Assembly (NCBI GenBank): GCA_947462695.1
Contig: CANHQC010000062.1
Span: 1-9,070 of the forward strand
Direction: 5' to 3'
Source of the DNA: Flavobacteriales bacterium
GTDB lineage: Bacteria > Bacteroidota > Bacteroidia > Flavobacteriales_D > Crocinitomicaceae
Length of the DNA: 9,070 bases
Part shown: piece after piece, positions 6,589 to 9,070 of the stretch
How positions within the stretch are numbered: the stretch's first letter is position 1
Layout of the letters: the number at the start of each line of letters is the position of its first letter
Made by a program: the position numbers and the translations under genes
Notes under the pieces: model-generated
Databases searched by the model: none
Seen by the model: only the letters and a program-made list of their open reading frames with translations
What the model was told of the DNA's origin: nothing

Positions 6589-7005
6589 CTAAAAACCTGC
6601 TTTAATGTAAGACCAACCTTCTTCTTGTTTAGTTACAATATGAATGATCGCTGCTGGTACATATCCAGCAAATGATACGATGGAGGATTTTTCGATATTT
6701 CGTTCCTTCAACGAAAATTCGCAGGCTTGAAATTTAACGCCATTATCAACCGCTGTTTTGATTCCAGAGACAACCACTGATCTATCCTTGTGTAACATAT
6801 CCAATCCCGGTCCATGACACACCACCTCTACTACTGTCGTGGGCGAAACACTGTGAATATTTTTCAGTTGTTTCATCAATGCTTTGTGAGCCATTGTATC
6901 AGCTGTGGATAATTGAAAAATGATTTTATGAGACTTAACCTGATCTTGAGCAAGACTTCCATGCGCGAAAAACAGTGCAAAGAGGAATAAGATTCGATTT
7001 TTCAT
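6589..7005 (-). CDS. Exported DsrE/DsrF-like sulfur-relay family protein
   Basis: This 138-residue protein has a clear signal peptide (MKNRILFLFALFFAHGSLAQ, cleavage near residues 19/20), so the mature domain of about 118 residues is expected in the periplasm. The mature part fits the DsrE fold (PF02635): HKIIFQLST strand, VVEVVCHGPGLDML (59-71) and FQACEFSLKER (92-102), then a GYVPAAIIHIVTKQEEGWSYIKAG end. Cys95 is at the place of the conserved family cysteine that can carry sulfane sulfur, and Cys63 is a second cysteine. Typical DsrE/TusD proteins are cytoplasmic, so export is notable, although signal-peptide-bearing members are known in Bacteroidota. It is the first gene of the minus-strand cluster, with a promoter-like element 24 bp before the ATG. 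Sulfur binding is inferred from fold and neighbours only. Confidence 0.85.
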   Translation of the reverse strand: MKNRILFLFALFFAHGSLAQDQVKSHKIIFQLSTADTMAHKALMKQLKNIHSVSPTTVVEVVCHGPGLDMLHKDRSVVVSGIKTAVDNGVKFQACEFSLKERNIEKSSIVSFAGYVPAAIIHIVTKQEEGWSYIKAGF

Positions 7006-7028
7006 GTTGCTAAATTAATTGGTTTACA

Positions 7029-7036
7029 CAAAGATA
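7029..7036 (-). promoter_or_regulatory. Bacteroidota-type -7 promoter element for the sulfur cluster
   Basis: On the minus strand the sequence is TATCTTTG, a perfect match to the Bacteroidota -7 consensus TAnnTTTG, 23 bases upstream of the DsrE start. A TTG that could serve as the -33 element lies 15 bases further upstream (7052-7054 on the plus strand as CAA), slightly closer than usual. The transcript would have a short leader of about 15-20 bases and could cover the whole minus-strand operon. Confidence 0.5.
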
Positions 7037-7062
7037 GATGAGTGTATTAAACAATGTGTAAC

Positions 7063-7099
7063 AAGGGTTGCACATATAGTTTCAACGTCCCTTTTTTTT
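7063..7099 (+). terminator. Weak terminator-like hairpin followed by T8, in the divergent spacer
   Basis: AAGGG (7063-7067) can pair with CCCTT (7089-7093), and TTG (7068-7070) with CAA (7083-7085), leaving a CGT bulge and a 12-base loop. A run of eight T (7092-7099) overlaps the stem base and follows it. Oriented on the plus strand it would stop transcripts coming from the cluster side before the adhesin promoter. No plus-strand gene precedes it, so its use is doubtful and the fold may be chance. Confidence 0.2.
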
Positions 7100-7171
7100 C
7101 ATTGTTCTAGCATCCACTGAAGAACATATCAACTTGGCAGAATTGAGCCAATCGTATCTAAAATGCCCCTT

Positions 7172-7179
7172 TACTTTTG
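7172..7179 (+). promoter_or_regulatory. Bacteroidota-type -7 promoter element for the adhesin gene
   Basis: TACTTTTG is a perfect TAnnTTTG match, 26 bases before the ATG at 7206. No TTG/TTTG is at the expected -33 distance, so only the -7 half is supported. It is divergent from the promoter candidate at 7029-7036, so the two genes would be transcribed away from each other. Confidence 0.42.
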
Positions 7180-7205
7180 CCTAAAACGACATAAACTTTT
7201 TCTTT

Positions 7206-9070
7206 ATGAAACCACAACCTACCCGATTTCGGCACATCCGGTTTTTAGTTATTATCCTAATTCTATTTCAAGGCAGTTCATCAAGTTGGGCACAATCTCA
7301 ACTTCCGGAATGTACCGCGGATGTTCCCTTTTTTATCATGGATCTATCCGCAAGTCCAGACTCATCTTATACGACACCTGAAATTATTCGTAAAACAGGC
7401 TGTTGCGGTGATAACGACCGTTACGTTTCCTTCTATGTCACGCTGCATCCAGATGTTGCCATGTTTGAATTAATTGTAGCGCCTAACTATGCCGATCCAG
7501 GTGGGTCAGGAAATTACACCATTATCTCAGGAGGAGACTTAACAAATCCCGGAAGCTGTGGCGTTCAAATTGCTGGTGGAGGACCAATCTGTATTACAGG
7601 ACCCGGACCTCACAAAATTGTCTACAGCAAGCCAGGTTCTAACAAGATTAAGTACATCTTTCGCCAAATTCCTAAACCGATATTTCCAACGGATCAACCC
7701 ACTAGATTCGGCTGTAGTTTAGATCTTCCGATTTATGGATTAAACGCGATCCAGGTAAATGCCATTGCGAAAAGTTCCAATTTAACCGCAAGTTTGGCTG
7801 CGTGTGATTCCATGCTCAGTTGCTTGAACTGTGCGACGCCCACTTTTCAGGCAATTAGTAATCCTACTTATCCATATACAGTTACCTATGCGGTAACTGG
7901 TACCCCAATTGCGCAATATTGTGGCACATATCCGTCGAGTGATACATTTACGATTACTGTATATAGTCCGCTAGACATCTCCTTTTCTCCTGATCCAGCT
8001 CGATTTTGTGAAGGTGGAACTGGAATTGAACTTACCGCAAACGGAAGTGGTGGATTTGGGACATACAATTATTTGTGGCTGAATTCAACCGGAGATACCC
8101 TTGGAAATCAATCGACTTATTTTGCAGATTCAGCTCAAAACTACACACTGATACTTTCTGATGAACTTGTAAGTTCTACATGTTTACCCGAATATCATAC
8201 GATTCCAGTAATTATAGATTCACCACCAACCACTTCAGCAGGGTCAGATACCATTCTTTGTGCGACAGAGCCTGTATTATACTTACACGGAACAAGCTCC
8301 ACCGGAAGCGGTGTTTGGTCTGGTGGAAATGGTACATTCATACCAAACTCGACAAGTTTAATTACAACTTATCAACCAACACCTCAAGAAATTACCGATG
8401 GAGTCGAATTGATTTTAACCAGTACAGGAACTGGTGCGGGTTGTGCTGAAGCGTCTGACACCATCCAAATTCAGTATTCGGACTCCATAAACATCGCATT
8501 AAGCGCCTTGCCAATAGCGTGTTATAACGGACAAACAATTGTGAGTGCAACAGTTACTGGAGGAATTGAGCCACTAAATTATTTATGGAATAATGGGGCT
8601 TCCGGTTCGACTGTATATTCAACTGCTGGAAATACTGAATTGTTCATTACAGACTCGATTGGATGTGCGGCGAATTCCACGCTTTTTTTATCTCAACCTG
8701 ATCCATTATATGTAACAGTAAGTAGCTCGCTTGATACGGGATCTTGTTCAGGATCGGCATCTTCAAACGTAACAGGCGGAAGCACTCCATATACTTATCA
8801 ATGGAGTTCAGGATCTACCCTGCCTACAGCTTCTGATTTGTGCGCAGGGATTGATACATTAATTGTTACCGATAGCCAAGGATGTCAATTTTTACAAAGT
8901 TTCGTGATCAACAACCCAACGTGTGAAAACTTCAATGTTAGCATCGATACTGTTGTTGCGAATCCTTGTTATGGAGATTCATTGGGATCCATTTCTGTGA
9001 GTACAAGCGGTGGAACAGGTCCCTATACATACAGTTGGAATACGAACCCAATAACTTATTCCTCAACAGC
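7206..9070 (+). CDS. Large secreted SprB-repeat / Ig-like surface protein, N-terminal part (3' end outside window)
   Basis: The frame is open from ATG 7206 to the window end without a stop (621 codons). Residues 1-29 are a signal peptide: basic MKPQPTRFRHIR, a hydrophobic core, and SSSSWA before Gln30. Residues about 36-160 form an N-terminal domain with a Cys pair (CCGDNDRYVSFYV), PICITGPGPHKIVYSKPGSN and FRQIPKP, a pattern I associate with the start of Bacteroidota adhesins. Then come Ig/PKD-like modules, including one at about 343-425 with VWSGGNGTFIPNSTS. From residue 439 SprB-type repeats (PF13573) begin. Such proteins are usually very long, exported by the type IX system via a C-terminal domain (not in view), and act in adhesion or gliding. 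The gene is divergent from the sulfur cluster and probably functionally separate. ATG 7206 is chosen because it gives a complete signal peptide. Confidence 0.85.
   Translation, partial: MKPQPTRFRHIRFLVIILILFQGSSSSWAQSQLPECTADVPFFIMDLSASPDSSYTTPEIIRKTGCCGDNDRYVSFYVTLHPDVAMFELIVAPNYADPGGSGNYTIISGGDLTNPGSCGVQIAGGGPICITGPGPHKIVYSKPGSNKIKYIFRQIPKPIFPTDQPTRFGCSLDLPIYGLNAIQVNAIAKSSNLTASLAACDSMLSCLNCATPTFQAISNPTYPYTVTYAVTGTPIAQYCGTYPSSDTFTITVYSPLDISFSPDPARFCEGGTGIELTANGSGGFGTYNYLWLNSTGDTLGNQSTYFADSAQNYTLILSDELVSSTCLPEYHTIPVIIDSPPTTSAGSDTILCATEPVLYLHGTSSTGSGVWSGGNGTFIPNSTSLITTYQPTPQEITDGVELILTSTGTGAGCAEASDTIQIQYSDSINIALSALPIACYNGQTIVSATVTGGIEPLNYLWNNGASGSTVYSTAGNTELFITDSIGCAANSTLFLSQPDPLYVTVSSSLDTGSCSGSASSNVTGGSTPYTYQWSSGSTLPTASDLCAGIDTLIVTDSQGCQFLQSFVINNPTCENFNVSIDTVVANPCYGDSLGSISVSTSGGTGPYTYSWNTNPITYSST
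8520..9070 (+). repeat. Three diverged SprB-type protein repeats (third cut by window end)
   Basis: Within the surface-protein gene three units share the plan Cys...TGG-x-x-PY-x-Y-x-W...(I/V)TD-S-x-GC...P. Unit 1 is 8520-8705 (CYNGQTIVSATVTGG, YLWNNG, FITDSIGC, SQPDP). Unit 2 is 8745-8918 (CSGSASSNVTGG, TYQWSSG, VTDSQGC, INNP). Unit 3 begins at 8967 (CYGDSLGSISVSTSGG, YTYSWN) and continues past the end. The similarity is at protein level; the DNA has diverged, so this is not a recent tandem duplication. Confidence 0.8.

Noticed and set aside
7886..8068. Minus-strand frame of 60 codons, and plus-strand frames at 7163-7381 and 8180-8449.
   Set aside because: They lie out of frame over the continuous adhesin frame from 7206, whose signal peptide and repeats are convincing.

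Overview
The window looks like a piece of a Bacteroidota chromosome, most likely Flavobacteriales (a Crocinitomicaceae/Fluviicola-like organism is my guess, not shown). The reasons are: moderate-to-low GC; genes without Shine-Dalgarno sequences; two promoters with a perfect TAnnTTTG -7 element; and a large exported protein with SprB-type repeats, which is characteristic of gliding/T9SS bacteria.

Layout. From 7005 down to 1, nine genes lie head to tail on the minus strand with very short gaps or overlaps, apparently one operon or two adjacent ones. In transcription order they are: exported DsrE-like protein (7005-6589); CstB-like MBL-rhodanese-rhodanese fusion (6471-5056); single-domain rhodanese (5000-4665); tandem universal stress protein (4678-3851); the two halves of a split YeeE/YedE thiosulfate-type transporter (3844-3287 and 3275-2862); a TsdA-type diheme cytochrome c (2841-1837); an OprD-family outer-membrane porin (1833-400); and the first half of a TauE/SafE permease (389-1, running off the window). 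A 200-bp divergent intergenic region (7006-7205) separates this cluster from a plus-strand adhesin-like gene (7206 to beyond 9070). No gene-free stretch exceeds 200 bases, and I see no RNA genes, IS elements or CRISPR.

How it fits together (inference from families). The MBL-rhodanese fusion would turn cytoplasmic persulfide sulfur into thiosulfate/sulfite. Rhodanese and DsrE proteins would carry or transfer sulfane sulfur. The split YeeE/YedE pair would move thiosulfate or a related sulfur species across the inner membrane. The membrane-anchored TsdA would interconvert thiosulfate and tetrathionate on the periplasmic side. The OprD-like porin would pass a small solute through the outer membrane, and TauE/SafE would export sulfite or a similar anion. 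The cluster therefore reads as an envelope-spanning inorganic sulfur module. Its parts belong to known families. The less ordinary points are the porin sitting directly behind TsdA, in the same reading frame, and the Asn-Met arrangement at TsdA heme 2.

The plus-strand gene encodes a secreted, cysteine-containing, Ig/SprB-repeat surface protein. It is probably unrelated to the sulfur genes.
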